Source: Planctomycetota bacterium (GTDB lineage Bacteria > Planctomycetota > Planctomycetia > Pirellulales > UBA1268). From it: a DNA stretch of 35,524 nucleotides. Under the pieces are notes generated by a model. It saw only the letters and a list, made by a program, of their open reading frames with translations. It was not told the origin of the DNA and did not search any database. Positions within the stretch are counted from its first letter, which is position 1. Each line of letters opens with the position of its first letter. The DNA is taken from positions 71,312 to 106,835 of the forward strand of contig JABAAH010000002.1 in NCBI GenBank assembly GCA_014238855.1, read 5' to 3'. Both the position numbers and the translations under genes were made by a program. Below are positions 7,609 through 16,307 of this stretch, in pieces.

Positions 7609-8838
7609 CTACGTGTGATAGTCGGCATTGAGTCGGACGTATTCTGCGGTCAGATCACTGGTGTAAAACCGAATTTCACCCGGGCCATCACCTAGATGGA
7701 TTTCAATCAGGGTCTCCCGGCTCTCACGGATTGATTGTGACGCTTTTTCAGCATCAAACCCGACAGGTGAGGCATTTCTAAACAACTCGATACCGTTCAC
7801 CCGAAGGGTCAGTCGGCCGGGATCGAACGAAACGCCCGCGTATCCGGCAGCAGAGACAATACGGCCCCAGTTTGGATCGGCACCAGCTACGGCTGTTTTG
7901 ACCAGTGGGCTGTCAGCAACTGCCCGGGCCACCAGCCGGGCGTCTTCCCGGCTTTCGGCACCAGTTACTTCAATTCGTATGACATGCGTAGCACCTTCTC
8001 CATCATCTGCGATTTCATGTGCGAGAACATCACAGGTATTTTTTAATGCAGATTCAAACGCTTCAAGGTCTTTCCCTGCCAGTGGTTCTTCACCTGCGGC
8101 ACCGTTTGCAAGGAGTAAGACTGTGTCATTCGTGCTCATGTGTCCATCAACACTGACACAGTTAAATGTGAGATCTGCTGCCTGATGGAGGAGGCGTTGT
8201 GCATCGTCTGGTGTAATTGCAGCGTCAGTGATAATCAGGCCAAGCATGGTTGCAAGTTTGGGGCCGATCATGGCGGCACCCTTTGCCATGCCAAGCATCT
8301 GATAGGTCCCACCTCCCGGAGTTTTTCCAAATGACATTCCAGTAAGTTTTGGGCGAGTATCAGTTGTCATGAGTCCGCGTGCCGCACGAAGAATACTCTC
8401 GTCATTGTCGGCCAGCTGGTCAACCACGGTTCGGATTCCATTCTCTATTGTTTCCATCGGAAGAAACTCACCAATGATACCTGTCGACATAACGAGAACG
8501 CTGCTTTCTAGTCCTCCGATCGCTTTGGCTGTGACGTGTGCCATGGCAGCAGTATCAGCTTCGCCTTGTGTTCCGGTACAGGCGTTTGCGTTTCCAGAAT
8601 TGACGATGACGCCGCGGAACCCAGTGCCGGGAGTTCGGGCTCGATCGAAAGCAACAGGAGCGGCAAAGACTAGGTTTTGTGTGTATACACCGGCTGCTGT
8701 CGCTGGTCTGTCAGAGACAATAAGAGAGATATCTTCACGAGTTGGATTTCGTTTCAGGCCCGCATGCAGGCCGGACACCCGAAACCCTTTGGGAAGCGAG
8801 GGTATTGGGCCGCGGAGTGGTGTTTCAGCAGGAGCCAT
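7609..8838 (-). CDS. argJ: Glutamate N-acetyltransferase / amino-acid acetyltransferase ArgJ
   Basis: ArgJ moves the acetyl group from N-acetylornithine to glutamate, recycling acetyl in arginine synthesis; bifunctional forms also use acetyl-CoA. The 409-aa length is standard. Visible motifs are IVNSGNANACTG (78-89), the oxyanion region STGIIGE (118-124), and the self-cleavage site KLATMLG with T197 as the predicted new N-terminus of the beta chain. The C-terminal block with SAAGYAG and the final LNADYHT ending are typical. Whether it is mono- or bifunctional cannot be read from these motifs. The gene lies 31 bp downstream of argC, and the two should be cotranscribed. Confidence 0.97.
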   Translation of the reverse strand: MAPAETPLRGPIPSLPKGFRVSGLHAGLKRNPTREDISLIVSDRPATAAGVYTQNLVFAAPVAFDRARTPGTGFRGVIVNSGNANACTGTQGEADTAAMAHVTAKAIGGLESSVLVMSTGIIGEFLPMETIENGIRTVVDQLADNDESILRAARGLMTTDTRPKLTGMSFGKTPGGGTYQMLGMAKGAAMIGPKLATMLGLIITDAAITPDDAQRLLHQAADLTFNCVSVDGHMSTNDTVLLLANGAAGEEPLAGKDLEAFESALKNTCDVLAHEIADDGEGATHVIRIEVTGAESREDARLVARAVADSPLVKTAVAGADPNWGRIVSAAGYAGVSFDPGRLTLRVNGIELFRNASPVGFDAEKASQSIRESRETLIEIHLGDGPGEIRFYTSDLTAEYVRLNADYHT

Positions 8839-8869
8839 CGGCAGTTGGTGAATAGGAGGGTGGAAGAGT

Positions 8870-9880
8870 TTAAAGCAAGCCTGTTGTTTCAGGCAGATTA
8901 TGCATGCAGTTCAAGTTTTGTACAGCAGCGCCTGCGGCACCTTTGACAAGATTATCCAGACAGGAAATGATAAGAAGTCGACCTCGCACGAGTCGTACAG
9001 TCATGTCACAAAAGTTTGTATCAACCGTGTCTTTCGTCCCAGGCAGGTGATCAACGAGTCGTATAAAATGTTCATGGCCGTACGCCGCATTCCAGGTTTC
9101 ATCAATGTGCTTTTCGGTGACACCAGGTGACGGTTTTGCATAGATGGTTGCAAGAATGCCTCGATCCATCGGCGCGAGTTGCGGAGTGAAAATAACCTCG
9201 GGCAGTGTTTCGGCGTGTCGGGCAATAATTTGTTCGATCTCAGGCGTGTGGCGATGGCGGCCAACATTGTAGACTGAAAGGCTCTCATTACATTCCGGGA
9301 AATGTGCCATGAGTTTCGGGTTCCGGCCTGCTCCACTCACTCCACTTTTCGCATCGATGATGATATCAGTGTTTTCTATTAGCCCCGCTTTTACTAAGGG
9401 AGCAAGTGGGAGGATAGCAGCGGTGGCATAGCAGCCAGGGTTGGCGACGAGCGTAGCATCAGTAATGTTTTCACGAAATAGTTCGGGGAGACCGTAGACT
9501 GTCACGCCGAGCCGAGCACTGTCGCTATGTGGTTGTCCGTACCATTCCTGATACGTTGGGGCGTCGTTCAGTCGGTAGTCAGCGCTCAGGTCTACAACTC
9601 TGGCTCCGCCATCGAGAAGTGTCGGAACGACTGACGCGCTCGCGCAGTGGGGTAGACAACAAAAAACAACGTCTGCGCGCTCGGCTACTGCTTCCGGCTT
9701 AAGGTCTTCCAGTGGTAGATCAAGCCGTCCAACAAGACTTGGGTGAACACTTGAAACAAGCGTGTTTCCTTCTTGGCGACTGGTAACCGCAACGATTTCA
9801 ACGTCCGGGTGTCGAAGCAGGTGTTTTATGGATTCAAGCGCCGTATATCCTGTGGCGCCGAGGATAGCAACTTTTATCAC
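8870..9880 (-). CDS. argC: N-acetyl-gamma-glutamyl-phosphate reductase ArgC
   Basis: ArgC reduces N-acetylglutamyl phosphate to the semialdehyde with NADPH, the third step of arginine synthesis. The 336-aa protein begins with a Rossmann motif (ILGATGYTALE, 6-16). It has the catalytic cysteine C150 in VANPGCYATAAILPL, SGVSGAGR after it, an HRHTPEIEQ segment and the canonical ending NLVKGAAGAAVQNLN. The start codon is GTG. The gene is just upstream of argJ and 101 bp downstream of coaB. Confidence 0.97.
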   Translation of the reverse strand: MIKVAILGATGYTALESIKHLLRHPDVEIVAVTSRQEGNTLVSSVHPSLVGRLDLPLEDLKPEAVAERADVVFCCLPHCASASVVPTLLDGGARVVDLSADYRLNDAPTYQEWYGQPHSDSARLGVTVYGLPELFRENITDATLVANPGCYATAAILPLAPLVKAGLIENTDIIIDAKSGVSGAGRNPKLMAHFPECNESLSVYNVGRHRHTPEIEQIIARHAETLPEVIFTPQLAPMDRGILATIYAKPSPGVTEKHIDETWNAAYGHEHFIRLVDHLPGTKDTVDTNFCDMTVRLVRGRLLIISCLDNLVKGAAGAAVQNLNCMHNLPETTGLL

Positions 9881-9981
9881 GTCAGTGCTGTGTCAAAAGG
9901 GAACAAAGGGGCGGAAGTACAAATTGGCCGATGCCGACTACGTTGAGAATTACTATACCAGAGGAACCAGACCCAGGTCTG

Positions 9982-10623
9982 TTATCTACTCGGATTCCCA
10001 TTGTCAGCATATGTGTCAATAAGTTCGAGCAACCAGCAGGCGACAGAGGTTTTTGTGCCATCCCGCTGTCCAACCATCGCATGAGCATGGTCATAGACGG
10101 TGACTGATGTGGTTGTTGTGTCGAGTGACGTAAGGTCGTTGAGGACAATGAGGTCACATTTCTTTGCGGTAATTTTTTTGAGGGCTCTTGCTGGATCGCC
10201 GTCCGGCTCAAGTGCGAAAGCAATCATCCATTGAGAGGGCATGGCCTGACGTGCAAGCGTCGCAATGATGTCACGGGTTGGCTTGAGGTCGAGCACAAGG
10301 CCACGCTGCCGCGGAAGCTTCCCTTTTGCACGCTGCTTCGGCTCAAAGTCGCAGGGTGCCGCAGTGGCGATGACTCCATCGACGCGGGGCAAGAGTGTAA
10401 GCGACTTCTTGAGCATGTCGCCAGTTGTGACTACCGAGGTCACTCGCGCTTCTGCCGGGTACTGAACACTCACCGGTCCACTTACAATACTCACCGAATG
10501 TCCCTTTGCCAAAGCAGCCTCTGCAAGAGCGCATGCCATACGGCCACTTGAAGCGTTGGTCAAGTAACGGACGTCATCAAGGTAAGCACGGGTAGGGCCA
10601 GCGGTAATGAGTATGTGAGACAT
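9982..10623 (-). CDS. coaB: Phosphopantothenate-cysteine ligase, stand-alone CoaB
   Basis: CoaB joins cysteine to 4'-phosphopantothenate in coenzyme A synthesis. The 213-aa product matches the C-terminal half of bacterial CoaBC: ITAGPTRAYLDDVRYLTNASSGRMA (in pieces ITAGPTRAYLDDVR and NASSGRMACALAEA), AAPCDFEPKQRAKGKLPR with the conserved lysine, LKPTRDIIATLA, and IVLNDL near the end. It starts with its own ATG, 27 bp after coaC. The two genes share a reading frame but two in-frame stops (TAA of coaC, then a TGA) separate them, so this is a split pair, not a single frameshift. Nucleotide preference (CTP or ATP) cannot be told here. Confidence 0.93.
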   Translation of the reverse strand: MSHILITAGPTRAYLDDVRYLTNASSGRMACALAEAALAKGHSVSIVSGPVSVQYPAEARVTSVVTTGDMLKKSLTLLPRVDGVIATAAPCDFEPKQRAKGKLPRQRGLVLDLKPTRDIIATLARQAMPSQWMIAFALEPDGDPARALKKITAKKCDLIVLNDLTSLDTTTTSVTVYDHAHAMVGQRDGTKTSVACWLLELIDTYADNGNPSR

Positions 10624-10650
10624 AGGTTTTCAGAATTTATCATGCTCACG

Positions 10651-11220
10651 TTAGGAAGCATCAAGGACACGCTCGATCGCTGTGAGTATCGTTTCAGGTT
10701 CCGCCATGCGACCAGTCCCAGTTGTGCGGCATGAAAGCCAACCTGAGGTTGGCTGAATAAGTTCAACACCATCGTCGATGAGTTGTGAGGTATTCCTTTG
10801 CACTGCAGCCTTCTGCCACATTGCTGCGTTCATGGCCGGTGCCATGAGTATGGGGCAGGTAGCGCACAAGAGGAGAGTAGAGAGCAGGTCATCAGCGATT
10901 CCCATCGCAGCCTTCGCGAGTACATCTGCTGTTGCTGGAGCGACGACAACCAATTCCGCGCGTTCTGCAAGTTCAATATGTGCACCCAAAGGGAATTGTT
11001 CGGGATTGAAACTGTGGGAGGCAACCGGCCGGCCGGTAAGTGCGGAGAAAGTGGTAGATCCAATAAATTTTTCAGCATTTTTTGTCATCACAACAGACAC
11101 GCCTGCGGACCGCTGAACGAGGCGGCTTGTCAGTGCTGCAACTTTGTAAGCCGCAATACCGCCACCGACAGCAATGACGATTTCACGGTCAGCGAGTGAA
11201 TCTGGCACAAAACAATCCAA
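10651..11220 (-). CDS. coaC: Phosphopantothenoylcysteine decarboxylase, stand-alone CoaC
   Basis: CoaC is an FMN enzyme that decarboxylates phosphopantothenoylcysteine to phosphopantetheine. The 189-aa product is a homo-oligomeric flavin-containing Cys decarboxylase: GGGIAAYK (19-26), active-site H81 in LGAHIELAERAE, VVAPATADVLAK (92-103), the PAMNAAMW substrate motif with N131, and the catalytic C164 in SGWLSCRTTGTGRM. All expected residues are present. The furthest start is TTG at 11220, with GTG at 11208 as an alternative; neither has a clear Shine-Dalgarno. The gene follows rpoZ and precedes coaB, a common neighbourhood for coaBC. Confidence 0.94.
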   Translation of the reverse strand: MDCFVPDSLADREIVIAVGGGIAAYKVAALTSRLVQRSAGVSVVMTKNAEKFIGSTTFSALTGRPVASHSFNPEQFPLGAHIELAERAELVVVAPATADVLAKAAMGIADDLLSTLLLCATCPILMAPAMNAAMWQKAAVQRNTSQLIDDGVELIQPTSGWLSCRTTGTGRMAEPETILTAIERVLDAS

Positions 11221-11294
11221 CAGTATGAGAAGCTATGAACAAGACAGGCACTTCGTATGGGATCTACACGATGCACCGACAGCAAAGGCCTTCA

Positions 11295-11555
11295 TTAGAA
11301 ACTTGCATCAAAATCAATCGGAGCTCCAGCTTCGGGTGATTCTCCGGTGATTCGAAGATTCATCGAAGTATCAAGAAAAATTTTGTCTTGCTTGATTTCT
11401 TCGATTACGATTTGCATCTTATCTTTGCTGTCTATGTCAACGAGTGGGCGGCCGCCAGCGTTGAGAGCAACAAGACGTTTTTGGATAAGTGTTGACAGCT
11501 TAAATCGTCCGCCAACCTTGTTCACGATTTCTTCTTCACGGAGGTCGTCGATCAT
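11295..11555 (-). CDS. rpoZ: RNA polymerase omega subunit
   Basis: This 86-aa protein matches RpoZ: a short lead, then EEEIVNKVGGRFKLSTLIQK and RLVALNAGGRPLVD, which correspond to the conserved helix that clamps beta-prime. Omega helps assemble RNA polymerase and forms part of the ppGpp site in some bacteria. The position between gmk and coaC is the classic bacterial order gmk-rpoZ-coaBC, which supports the call. A 27-bp triplicate repeat fills the spacer upstream, ending 16 bp before the ATG. No strong Shine-Dalgarno is seen. Confidence 0.9.
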   Translation of the reverse strand: MIDDLREEEIVNKVGGRFKLSTLIQKRLVALNAGGRPLVDIDSKDKMQIVIEEIKQDKIFLDTSMNLRITGESPEAGAPIDFDASF

Positions 11556-11570
11556 ATCGAGAGTGCTTTC

Positions 11571-11651
11571 TGTGTGACTAACTAAAAAGTTACAGGCTGT
11601 GTGACTGACTTAAAGATTACAGGGTGTGTGACTGACTTAAAGATTACAGGG
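11571..11651. repeat. Three tandem copies of a 27-bp unit between gmk and rpoZ
   Basis: The units are 11571-11597, 11598-11624 and 11625-11651. The second and third are identical and the first differs at a few positions. Each unit begins TGTGTGACT and ends with TTACAGG plus one base. The array fills almost the entire spacer: it ends 3 bp from the gmk stop and begins 16 bp before the rpoZ start. The unit is AT-rich in the middle (CTTAAAGATTA). No spacers separate the copies, so it is not a CRISPR. Confidence 0.95.
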
Positions 11652-11654
11652 TGT

Positions 11655-12254
11655 TCAGGCAGAAGCTGTAGTTGGGTCGTTGGAAAAGCCAGCTTCAAGC
11701 AGGATTGTTTTTATGTTTGCGAGGGCAGTGTCTACAGAATCATTTACAACCCGGTGTCGATAATGACCTGATTGACGAAGTTCACGGTGAGCAACTTCCA
11801 ACCTTCGCTCGATAGCTTCCAAAGTTTCAGTACCCCGACCACGAAGGCGTTCCTCGAGGTGAGCAGGATCTGAAGGTTCAACGAAAATTGTTACCGCTTG
11901 AGGATACCGTGCCAGAATGGAAAGGGTACCCTCGACGTCAATTTCAAGGATAACCCATTTCCCATGGGTAAGGCGAGGAGTCACCTCACCTTCCAGTGTG
12001 CCGTACCAGTATTCCCGGCCGTAAACCTGGCAGCACTCAATGAATTCCCCGGCATTTCTCTTGTTTTCAAACTCTTGAGGTGGAAGGAAATGATAGTCCA
12101 CGCCCGGTGCTTCTCCATCGCGTGGTGGCCTTGTTGTGGCCGAAATACTTGGGATGAGAGCTGAGAAATCGTTGAGGAGACGCCGGAGAAGCGTAGATTT
12201 CCCGACGCCCGATGGGCCGGAAAGAACGACAAGTTGACCTTCGGATTGCACCAT
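11655..12254 (-). CDS. gmk: Guanylate kinase
   Basis: Gmk phosphorylates GMP to GDP with ATP. The 199-aa product has the P-loop GPSGVGKST (13-21), the GMP-binding stretch ISATTRPPRDGEAPGVDYHFL, GEFIE, WVILEIDVEG and the lid-region arginines RLRGRGTETLEAIERRL. Length is standard. It starts with ATG and lies between yicC and rpoZ, the common bacterial order. The spacer to yicC (76 bp) contains a GC-rich inverted repeat (CCCCGG/CCGGGG around 12295-12312) without a T-tract. Confidence 0.97.
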   Translation of the reverse strand: MVQSEGQLVVLSGPSGVGKSTLLRRLLNDFSALIPSISATTRPPRDGEAPGVDYHFLPPQEFENKRNAGEFIECCQVYGREYWYGTLEGEVTPRLTHGKWVILEIDVEGTLSILARYPQAVTIFVEPSDPAHLEERLRGRGTETLEAIERRLEVAHRELRQSGHYRHRVVNDSVDTALANIKTILLEAGFSNDPTTASA

Positions 12255-12330
12255 CGTGTTGTTTTACCCCACTTGTGGTGGCCTTGAAAAGTGCTCCCCC
12301 GGTAGCCCCGGGGAATACGAGGACACAGGG

Positions 12331-13212
12331 TTACTCGATGTTGGCGGCCTGCTCTCGGATTCTTTCCACTTGTGATTTCAGGTCAACCACTGCGTGGGCA
12401 ATAGCAACATCGACGGATTTCGATCCGATGGTGTTCGCTTCACGTCCCAGTTCCTGAGCGAGGAAGTCCAGGCTTCGCCCTGGTGCCGTGTCGTGCAGGA
12501 GACTACGGAATTGTTCAATATGGCTTTCAAGCCTGACAAGTTCCTCGGAAATGTCTGATCGATCGGCAATAAGAGCGACTTCACGAATGACGTCATTGTC
12601 GTCCAAGCGAGCTTGATGTGTTTCCAGTACTTTCGCAACACGGTCGAGAAGTCGTTGTCGGTGTTCAGCGACGACTTCCGGTACGCGTTTGCGAATTTGC
12701 TTAACAAGTTCACCAATTGCAACGCATGCCTGTTCGAGGTCAGTGAACAGAGCGGCCCCTTCTGCGTGCCTCATGGTGTCGAGCTGGCTTACCGCCGCTG
12801 TAGTTGCAGCAGCAACGACGGGCCACGTTGCCTCGACTGCCGATGCATCAGGTGGGGCGTCAAGCAACACACCTGGTAGGCCAAGTAATGGGTCGATTGT
12901 CGATGGAGTAGCTACACCACGGTGACTACAGAACGCTTCCCAGTCATCGAGGTAGGCGGCAAGTTGATCTTGGTCAAGCCTTCGGCCCGTTGGAACTGCT
13001 GAACCACTCACTTCAAGTGTAATTTGAAGACTACCACGCTTGATGCGTTCTCGAATGATTGCTTCGATTCGCGGCTCAAGAAGATGGAAGCCTTCGCGGG
13101 TCCGGATACTACATTTGAGATGCCGGTGATTCACACTGCGAATCTCTACTCTGCAGGCAACGCCTTGATCATCGGCAAACCCTTCACCGCATCCCGTCAT
13201 GCTGCGGGCCAT
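12331..13212 (-). CDS. yicC: YicC-family endoribonuclease
   Basis: YicC-family proteins are metal-dependent endoribonucleases; the E. coli member acts on small RNAs. The 293-aa length and both ends are diagnostic: SMTGCGEG at residues 4-11 with EIRSVNHRHLKCSIR soon after, and the C-terminal block LDFLAQELGREANTIGSKS followed by VDLKSQVERIREQAANIE. The middle is a long helical region. The ATG has GGAG seven bases upstream. It sits directly upstream of gmk and 15 bp downstream of secG, consistent with one transcript. Confidence 0.95.
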   Translation of the reverse strand: MARSMTGCGEGFADDQGVACRVEIRSVNHRHLKCSIRTREGFHLLEPRIEAIIRERIKRGSLQITLEVSGSAVPTGRRLDQDQLAAYLDDWEAFCSHRGVATPSTIDPLLGLPGVLLDAPPDASAVEATWPVVAAATTAAVSQLDTMRHAEGAALFTDLEQACVAIGELVKQIRKRVPEVVAEHRQRLLDRVAKVLETHQARLDDNDVIREVALIADRSDISEELVRLESHIEQFRSLLHDTAPGRSLDFLAQELGREANTIGSKSVDVAIAHAVVDLKSQVERIREQAANIE

Positions 13213-13227
13213 GATAGTTCTCCAGAA

Positions 13228-13746
13228 TTATTCAGCCGGGTTCTCAGGTGACTGAGTTTTTTCAGACGACGAAGGTTGTGACTTTTGAGGTGCGTCCACT
13301 GCATTCGACGGATTTGGTTCTTTAGAGTTCACAGCCTTGGCAGGATTCGCTGCATCTCCTTCAGCGGACGTTTTCGCGTCAGCTGGAGTTTCAGTGGAGT
13401 CGCTTTTTGAGTCAGGGACTAGCTCTGACGGCATTGCTTCAGTCGTACCAAGGCCTTCCATAGATTCAGGTGCCGCTGCCCCAAGGTCGGTACTAAAGAG
13501 AGACTGCTGTGTCCCAAGCACATTAATGGAGAGAATGCAGAGCAAGATCCAGAAAGTTGCGACACCTATCGTGATTTTTGTAAAGAGGTCACCAGCTTTG
13601 GTGCCAAATGCACTTTGGCCACCCATCCCGCCGAGAGCACCGGCAAGTCCACCACCGCGGCCGCGCTGAATAAGCACCAGCAGAATGAGAAAGATCGACG
13701 TGGCAACGAGCAGGAAGCCAAGAGTAAAGCGAACAAACATGAACAT
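13228..13746 (-). CDS. secG: Preprotein translocase subunit SecG with long acidic/Pro-Ser tail
   Basis: SecG is the small inner-membrane subunit of SecYEG. The N-terminal part has two membrane segments ([18 protein letters not shown] and [19 protein letters not shown]) joined by the hallmark loop [22 protein letters not shown]. After the second segment comes a tail of about 90 residues rich in Ser, Thr, Pro, Asp and Glu, absent from typical 75-110-aa SecG proteins; extended tails like this occur in other phyla too. The frame extends to a TTG at 13764. I chose the ATG at 13746 (172 aa) because it places the first helix in the normal position. It lies between tpiA and yicC. Confidence 0.92.
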   Translation of the reverse strand: MFMFVRFTLGFLLVATSIFLILLVLIQRGRGGGLAGALGGMGGQSAFGTKAGDLFTKITIGVATFWILLCILSINVLGTQQSLFSTDLGAAAPESMEGLGTTEAMPSELVPDSKSDSTETPADAKTSAEGDAANPAKAVNSKEPNPSNAVDAPQKSQPSSSEKTQSPENPAE

Positions 13747-13845
13747 TGCGAATGAATTCTCCAAAACACGAAAGCTACGAGCGTTAGATGTACTACGAAC
13801 AATGTATCGTCCACAGCCATTCTGGGCTATCCCGATGAGACTAAA

Positions 13846-14634
13846 TCAGCTCGCCTCTGCAAAATGCTTGGCAATTGCCAAAAAGTCATCTGCTTTGAGG
13901 CTTGCACCCCCAACGAGTGCCCCATCGATATCTTGCTGGGACGCAAGAATACCAGCATTATCAGGTTTCACGCTGCCACCATATTGGATGACCACTTGAT
14001 TGGCCGTTTCTTCGTCGGTGAGGGTAGCAAGTTGCTGGCGGATTAAAGCATGAACTTCCTGGGCCTGTTCTGGCGTGGCGACTTTCCCCGTTCCAATTGC
14101 CCAGACAGGTTCGTAGGCAATGATTGAAGCAGTAAGATCTGCCGGAGTAAAACCTTCAAGTGAGCCCATAATTTGCTCAGTCACAACTGCGGCCGTGCGA
14201 TCCTGTTCGCGTTCCTCAAGGGTTTCACCAACGCAAATAATAGGAGTCAGGCCGGCGGCAAGTGCGGCTTTGGCTTTTTCATTAACGATTGCGTCTGTTT
14301 CACCAAAGAGTGTTCTCCGCTCAGAGTGCCCTACAATGCATGATGAACAGCCGATATCAATAAGCATTGCGGGAGCGATCTCACCAGTAAAAGCGCCCTT
14401 CGGTTGGTTATGGAGGTTTTGTCCACCAAGGCCGACACCGGATGGACTATTACCCTTGCTTAGTTTTAGTGCGTTGGCGACTGCAGCAAGATAAATTGAC
14501 GGTGGGCAGAGAATCAGGCTGCAGTTAGCACATGAGTTGGCACCAGAAGCGACACCTTCGGCAAGAGCAACCGCCTCTGCACGGTCAAGGTTCATCTTCC
14601 AATTGCCAGCGACTATACGACGACGGGTGCCCAT
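13846..14634 (-). CDS. tpiA: Triosephosphate isomerase
   Basis: TpiA interconverts dihydroxyacetone phosphate and glyceraldehyde 3-phosphate. All catalytic blocks are present: NWKMN with K13, VGHSERR with the catalytic histidine, AYEPVWAIGTGK with the catalytic glutamate, and the phosphate loop YGGSVKPDNAG followed by DGALVGGASLK. The frame is open 30 codons further upstream, but the ATG at 14634 has GAAGGA six bases before it and gives the standard 262 aa. An ATG two codons earlier (14640) abuts the same Shine-Dalgarno too closely. The gene is 82 bp upstream of secG. Confidence 0.97.
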   Translation of the reverse strand: MGTRRRIVAGNWKMNLDRAEAVALAEGVASGANSCANCSLILCPPSIYLAAVANALKLSKGNSPSGVGLGGQNLHNQPKGAFTGEIAPAMLIDIGCSSCIVGHSERRTLFGETDAIVNEKAKAALAAGLTPIICVGETLEEREQDRTAAVVTEQIMGSLEGFTPADLTASIIAYEPVWAIGTGKVATPEQAQEVHALIRQQLATLTDEETANQVVIQYGGSVKPDNAGILASQQDIDGALVGGASLKADDFLAIAKHFAEAS

Positions 14635-14754
14635 TCTCATTCCTTCGTTTTTAGATATGTGTGCTTGTCTTTTATCGATTAGGCAGTCTAGTGCGAAAAC
14701 GTGCTGTGGACTAGGCGTGACCACGGCATTTCTGTCGTATACCAGTGTGCAGTG

Positions 14755-15876
14755 CTAGCCAACGAGACTTGCGCCGGCATAACTACCGAGAATAGCAACG
14801 CGTGTACATCGTTTTTCAAGCGATGCAATTGCTCGTCGGACACGAAGATCATCGCGGTGACCGTCGAGCTCGACAAAGAAAATATAGCCTCGCTTCTCAC
14901 CGGGAAGAGGAAAAGACTCTATCCATGTCAGGTTCAGTTTCTGTCTTTTTGGAATGGCGAGAGCATCTGCAAGTCCGCCAGGACGGTGTTTTATTTCAAA
15001 CATCAACGCAGTTTTGTCACGGCCAGTTCGTTTGGCGTCAGCGTGTCCAATCACAGCAAAACGCGTTGTGTTGCCAGCAATATCTTCGATGTTTTCGGCG
15101 AGTATAGAAAGACCGTGGTGAATGCCGGCCTGACGGCTGGCAATTGCTGCCGCTTTTGACTCACGCGTCGCCTTTTCAGCGGCGGCACTGGTACTGGTAA
15201 CCTCAATTAATTGTGCATTGGGGAGATGTCTAGATAGCCAGTTTCGGCATTGCGAAAGTGCCTGTGGCCGACTGTAGACTTTTCGTATGTCGTGACGTTC
15301 ACAGGCGGCAAGAAGATTATGGTGAATGCGTAATGGTACTTCGGCACAGATTTTTACGTCCATCCGCGATAAGTTATCGAGCGTGTCTGCGATGCGTCCA
15401 TCGGTGGAATTTTCAAGAGGCACAACACCGTAGTGAGAATGACCTGCATGGACCTCTTCAAATGCTGCTGAGATGCTCGAGACTGGTACAAATTCAACCG
15501 CGTTACCAAACCGGTGAAGCGCAGCAAGATGACTGTATGTCCAGGCAGGACCTAGATGGGCTACCCGTAAATGCTGTTCGATCGCTCGCGAGCCAGAAAT
15601 AAGTTCCCGGAAAATTGATTTAAGACTGTCGTCAGCAAGAGGCCCCTCGTTAGCATGAGCGACTCGGTCTAAGACGAGTTCTTCTCGAGATGGATCATAT
15701 GTGACTTCGCCGCTTGCAGACTTGATATGGCCAATTTCTCGGGCAACTTCAGCACGCTGATTCATGAGCGCAACAAGTTCATGATCGATTGTGTCGATTT
15801 GCTTTCGTAAAGTGGTTAATCCGGGCTTTCTTTTAGTAATCTTTTTGCGGGACGACTTGGACGAGGGTGATGCCAT
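14755..15876 (-). CDS. pheA: Bifunctional chorismate mutase / prephenate dehydratase (P-protein)
   Basis: The P-protein converts chorismate to prephenate and then phenylpyruvate for phenylalanine synthesis. Three domains are seen in order: an AroQ-type chorismate mutase (LRKQIDTIDHELVALMNQRAE... within residues 20-105), prephenate dehydratase (about 105-285, with GVVPLENSTDGRI and the GNTTRFAVIG signature), and a C-terminal ACT domain with the regulatory WIESFP motif. The N-terminus is a short Ser/Lys-rich extension. A GTG at 15885 would add three residues; ATG 15876 has GAGTG about 8 nt upstream. It is the first gene of the minus-strand run, divergent from dnaK, and feedback inhibition by phenylalanine is likely given the intact ESFP. 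Confidence 0.95.
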   Translation of the reverse strand: MASPSSKSSRKKITKRKPGLTTLRKQIDTIDHELVALMNQRAEVAREIGHIKSASGEVTYDPSREELVLDRVAHANEGPLADDSLKSIFRELISGSRAIEQHLRVAHLGPAWTYSHLAALHRFGNAVEFVPVSSISAAFEEVHAGHSHYGVVPLENSTDGRIADTLDNLSRMDVKICAEVPLRIHHNLLAACERHDIRKVYSRPQALSQCRNWLSRHLPNAQLIEVTSTSAAAEKATRESKAAAIASRQAGIHHGLSILAENIEDIAGNTTRFAVIGHADAKRTGRDKTALMFEIKHRPGGLADALAIPKRQKLNLTWIESFPLPGEKRGYIFFVELDGHRDDLRVRRAIASLEKRCTRVAILGSYAGASLVG

Positions 15877-15885
15877 GATGTTCAC

Positions 15886-16307
15886 TCAAATATGAATCTA
15901 TAAACGTGTATTCAGAAAATAAATTAGATGGAGTACACACCATACCCCACGGTTGCGCCTTGTGATGCACTGTGCAGTGGTAGATTACGAGAATCACCTG
16001 TGCAAAGTGCAGACCGTCAAAATGGCAGTCCCCAAGTGGCGTTGACCGGCTTGGCTCCACTGTACCTGCTGGACTGTCGCCGTAAATACGCTGTTTTATC
16101 AACTTTGTCTGCTGCCGTTGTCAGAAACAAGGGTTTCGTGGCTATGGCACGGGCTTTGCAATCTTGTTCTATCGTCGGGGTAGGCCGACAAAACTGGCCC
16201 AAAGACTGATAAGCAGCGGCGGCTGATCACGCCCCCGAACAGTTGAAGAGACTGGACGGTCATCCGGCAGAATACACACGTTTGGACATTGTAGGAGGAG
16301 CACAAAC
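15886..16307. other. Divergent intergenic region between pheA and dnaK
   Basis: This roughly 420-bp spacer must carry both the pheA and dnaK promoters. I see no gene in it. I looked for the CIRCE operator (TTAGCACTC-N9-GAGTGCTAA) and do not find it, so HrcA-type control of dnaK is not supported here. A small inverted repeat CACTG-TG-CAGTG lies at 15968-15979. A strong Shine-Dalgarno AGGAGG is at 16293-16298, nine bases before the dnaK ATG. No confident -35/-10 pair was identified. Confidence 0.6.

Noticed and set aside
10624-10653. Possible sequencing error splitting a fused coaBC gene
   Set aside because: The two parts are in the same frame but two separate stops (TAA and TGA) intervene, and coaB has its own ATG. 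Two independent errors would be needed.
11571-11651. CRISPR-like array
   Set aside because: The copies are directly contiguous with no spacers, and no cas genes are in the window.
14635-14724. 30-residue N-terminal extension of TpiA
   Set aside because: The internal ATG has a well-placed Shine-Dalgarno and gives the standard length with K13 in place; the upstream codons look non-coding.
15886-16307. CIRCE-type heat-shock operator upstream of dnaK
   Set aside because: Neither TTAGCACTC nor GAGTGCTAA arms are present on reading through the spacer.
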